This document shows, one piece after another, positions 6,085-7,259 of a stretch of 7,259 bases of DNA. The translations under genes were made by a program, and so were the position numbers. The DNA is from Acidobacteriaceae bacterium (lineage in GTDB: Bacteria > Acidobacteriota > Terriglobia > Terriglobales > Acidobacteriaceae): contig PLBX01000220.1 in the NCBI GenBank assembly GCA_003135495.1, positions 1-7,259 of the forward strand, read 5' to 3'. The notes under the pieces are model-generated. The model did no database searches and was not told the origin of the DNA. It was given only the letters and a program-made list of their open reading frames with translations. How positions within the stretch are numbered: the first letter of the stretch is position 1; each line of letters starts with the position of its first letter.

Positions 6085-6805
6085 CCGTTTTTTCCGTCGG
6101 GGCATCATCGTCGTTTTTATCCGCAATTTCGCGCGCCCGCTTAAAAATCGCGTAGAACATTTCTCTGGTCAGCTTGCCCGTCTGAGTGTTCTGGTTGGAA
6201 GGATGATAAGACGCCAACAGGACGCGTCCATCGGGAAGCGCGTATTCCGCCCCGTGTCGGAATTCGTAACCGCGCTTACTGGCAATTTGCTTTCGCCGCA
6301 TCAGATAGTTCAGATACGCTTCGAATCCAATTTTGCCGAGCGCGACAATGACTCTGAGTTTTTTCAATCCTTCAAGTTCTCGCTCCAGATAAGGAGCGCA
6401 ATTCGCCAACTCCTGCGGCAGAGGCTTATTATCCGGAGGCGCGCAACGAGCCGCCGCCGTGATATAAAGTCCGGTCAGCACCTGCCCATCGTCGCATGAG
6501 ATTGCCGTCGGCAGCGAGGCAAATCCGGTCTCATACAGCACCGGATACATAAACGCGCCCGAGGAATCTCCCGTAAACGGTCGACCGGTGCGATTCGAGC
6601 CATGGGCGCCGGGTGCGAGGCCAAGCACTAGAACGCGAGCGTTGGGATCACCAAAGCCAGGAACGGGCTTTCCCCAGTAATCATGGTCGCGATAGGCTCG
6701 GCGTTTTTCACGGGCGATCTGCTCGCGATAAGCCACGAGGCGCGGACAGCGAGTGCAGGCAACAACCTCGGAGTTCAGAACTTTGAGCCAGGCGGGACCG
6801 TTCAT
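6074..6805 (-). CDS. uracil-DNA glycosylase, family 5 (UdgB-type)
   Basis: This enzyme removes uracil (and often other deaminated bases) from DNA to start base-excision repair in the cytosol. The 243-residue protein has the family landmarks: CTRCPRL (Cys17, Cys20), LGLAPGAHGSNRTGRPFTGD (motif A region, 61-80), TAAARCAPPDNKP (Cys121), ANCAPYL (Cys136), ALGKIGF and SYHPSNQNTQTGKLT (199-213, motif B). The four cysteines match the 4Fe-4S ligands of family 4/5 enzymes. The NRTGRPFTGD and HPSNQNT wording favours family 5 (UdgB) over family 4. The ATG at 6803-6805 places the first conserved cysteine at residue 17. GAAGG directly abuts the ATG, too close to be a normal ribosome site, and a -10-like TACAAT lies six bases upstream, so the mRNA may be leaderless. 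The last three residues (VSS) and the stop come from the neighbouring repeat. Confidence 0.93.
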   Translation of the reverse strand: MNGPAWLKVLNSEVVACTRCPRLVAYREQIAREKRRAYRDHDYWGKPVPGFGDPNARVLVLGLAPGAHGSNRTGRPFTGDSSGAFMYPVLYETGFASLPTAISCDDGQVLTGLYITAAARCAPPDNKPLPQELANCAPYLERELEGLKKLRVIVALGKIGFEAYLNYLMRRKQIASKRGYEFRHGAEYALPDGRVLLASYHPSNQNTQTGKLTREMFYAIFKRAREIADKNDDDAPTEKTVSS

Positions 6806-6811
6806 CCTTCA

Positions 6812-6817
6812 ATTGTA
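6812..6817 (-). promoter_or_regulatory. possible -10 hexamer of a leaderless glycosylase promoter
   Basis: The minus strand reads TACAAT (five of six match TATAAT) ending six bases before the ATG. Transcription would start at or next to the A of the start codon. The -35 is poor: GACAAA lies 17 bp upstream and CAGACA 19 bp upstream. Tentative. Confidence 0.33.
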
Positions 6818-6840
6818 TTTTGTGCGTGCGTACGTTTGTC

Positions 6841-6985
6841 TGGAGCGGACACTCCTGTCCGCTAAAGCCAGCCGCTTATGTCGATCTCAAGGAAGCAACC
6901 GGATTTCGGCATATCAAGTATGAGAACAGTAAAAGGCCGGATCAAGACCAGCGGCAACTGCAAGCGGACAGGAGTGTCCGCTCCA
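6841..6985. repeat. inverted pair of 23-bp hairpin repeats
   Basis: The left unit 6841-6863 (TGGAGCGGACACTCC then TGTCCGCT) and right unit 6963-6985 are perfect reverse complements, separated by 99 bp. Each unit is itself a hairpin: AGCGGACA, a 4-base loop (CTCC or GGAG), TGTCCGCT. The structure could be two copies of a small dispersed palindrome in opposite orientation or the ends of one 145-bp mini-element. No clear target-site duplication flanks it, and no transposase is encoded inside. Confidence 0.75.
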
Positions 6986-6991
6986 CACTAG

Positions 6992-7087
6992 CTACCAGAT
7001 TTCTAATTCGAATTTGCGGTGGGTGTGGATTAACTCGAAGTCGGAGCGGTTTGAGGTGATCAGGCGGGCTCCAGAGGAGATCAGGAT
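6992..7087 (-). pseudogene. possible C-terminal remnant of a PIN-domain (VapC-like) gene
   Basis: A minus-strand frame without a start ends at TAG 6992-6994 and reads ILISSGARLITSNRSDF, then ELIHTHRKFELEIW. The piece ARLITSNRSDFELI resembles the last strand and acidic DF motif near the end of PIN-domain ribonucleases. Upstream the frame runs straight into the hairpin at 7088-7130, so the rest of the gene is missing. The opposite strand is also open here and reads plausibly, so this may be chance. Only about 31 residues can be judged. Confidence 0.25.
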
Positions 7088-7145
7088 CCCCGCCCTGTGT
7101 CTGCGAAAAGCGCAGACACAAGGGACGGGGCACCCGCTTTTTTTT
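7088..7145 (+). terminator. GC-rich hairpin followed by T8 (terminator-like on the plus strand)
   Basis: CCCCGCCC-TGTGTCTGCG (7088-7105), loop AAAAG, CGCAGACACA-AGGGACGGGG (7111-7130): 18 pairs with two single-base bulges. After seven bases comes a run of eight Ts (7138-7145). The shape suits intrinsic termination on the plus strand, but no plus-strand gene precedes it. The right-hand gene runs the other way and would see the A-tract before the stem. It is more likely a dispersed repeat; any terminator function would act on antisense transcripts. Confidence 0.45.
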
Positions 7146-7157
7146 GGTTACTTTTTA

Positions 7158-7259
7158 TCAGCCTTGGGCTGGGTGCAAGACGCGGAAGGTGCTGCCGCCT
7201 TGGGACCAGACTAGGACCAGGGCATCCTGTCCTTTGGGGACGCTGGATAGGACCTGGGC
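7158..7259 (-). CDS. C-terminal end of a probable PDZ-containing HtrA/Do-type serine protease
   Basis: Reading the minus strand from the window edge gives 33 codons and TGA (7158-7160): AQVLSSVPKGQDALVLVWSQ, then GGSTFRVLHPAQG. The pattern, a helix (VLSSVP), a turn (KGQ), a strand (ALVLVW), a Gly-Gly turn and a final strand (TFRVL), matches the last elements of a PDZ domain. PDZ domains of this type close DegP/DegQ/HtrA periplasmic proteases. The catalytic His-Asp-Ser part would lie to the right, outside the window, so the protease call is inference and another PDZ-containing protein is possible. Codon use (CTG, GTC, GGC) fits a real gene. No start is visible. Confidence 0.6.
   Translation of the reverse strand, partial: AQVLSSVPKGQDALVLVWSQGGSTFRVLHPAQG

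Larger units (their letters stand above)
6806..7157. other. gene-poor, repeat-rich intergenic stretch
   Basis: These 352 bases between the glycosylase start and the stop of the right-hand gene hold no gene I can support. They contain a pair of inverted 23-bp repeats (6841-6863 and 6963-6985), a possible peptide-coding remnant (6992-7087) and a long hairpin followed by eight Ts (7088-7145). The open frames here mainly translate the repeats themselves (peptides such as SGHSCPL and ERTLLSA) and should not be annotated as proteins. Confidence 0.7.

Noticed and set aside
5563..6126. 187-codon minus-strand frame over the murB 3' end and repeat copy 2
   Set aside because: It includes a translation of the palindrome (HPERSEG) and antisense murB. 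Such peptides are typical false calls over this repeat.
6820..7133. Small frames on both strands in the right-hand repeat region
   Set aside because: They translate the inverted repeats (SGHSCPL, ERTLLSA) and have no ribosome site or domain.
1..7259. CRISPR array, tRNA/rRNA, transposase or phage genes
   Set aside because: There are no regularly spaced direct repeats, no cloverleaf or rRNA-like segment, and no transposase or phage motifs on either strand.

Overview
The window looks like chromosomal DNA of an Acidobacteriota (Terriglobia/Koribacter-like) bacterium. This is inferred from moderately GC-rich coding sequence, secreted proteins of a kind I associate with acidobacterial genomes, and several families of palindromic intergenic repeats, including one of the TGTCATCCTGAGCGAAGCGA type that is common in such genomes. 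I could not run a search, so the taxonomic call is inference.

Layout: (1) 1-456, plus strand, the C-terminal third of an M16 (insulinase-like) peptidase cut by the window edge. (2) 468-520, two tandem hairpins in the convergent gap. (3) A minus-strand block of envelope/export genes: a small outer-membrane beta-barrel protein (535-1188, TTG start), an exported uncharacterised protein (1342-2193), a small cytosolic helical protein of unknown function (2300-2521) and an exported M20-type metallo-amidohydrolase (2726-4057). (4) A bacilliredoxin, BrxA/BrxB family (4207-4638, minus). (5) murB, UDP-N-acetylmuramate dehydrogenase (4897-5979, plus), divergent from the bacilliredoxin. (6) A family 5 uracil-DNA glycosylase with four Fe-S-type cysteines (6074-6805, minus). 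(7) A gene-poor, repeat-rich stretch (6806-7157). (8) 7158-7259, minus, the last 33 codons of a gene entering from the right, probably the final PDZ domain of an HtrA/Do-type serine protease.

The genes do not form one pathway. MurB makes peptidoglycan precursor, the bacilliredoxin handles thiol redox, the glycosylase repairs uracil in DNA, and the exported hydrolases and barrel work in the envelope. Gaps of about 80-350 bp separate the genes, so most are probably transcribed singly.

The most interesting material lies between the genes. murB is flanked by two copies (4695-4777 and 6001-6084) of one ~84-bp palindromic element, with a compensated base change in the stems. One copy's end supplies the last three codons and stop of the glycosylase gene. 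The other's end supplies a good -35 hexamer (ATGACA, 17 bp from TATAAA) for the bacilliredoxin gene. At least four further hairpin or inverted-repeat elements fill other gaps. I see no CRISPR array, tRNA, rRNA, transposase or phage gene, and no convincing new multi-gene system.
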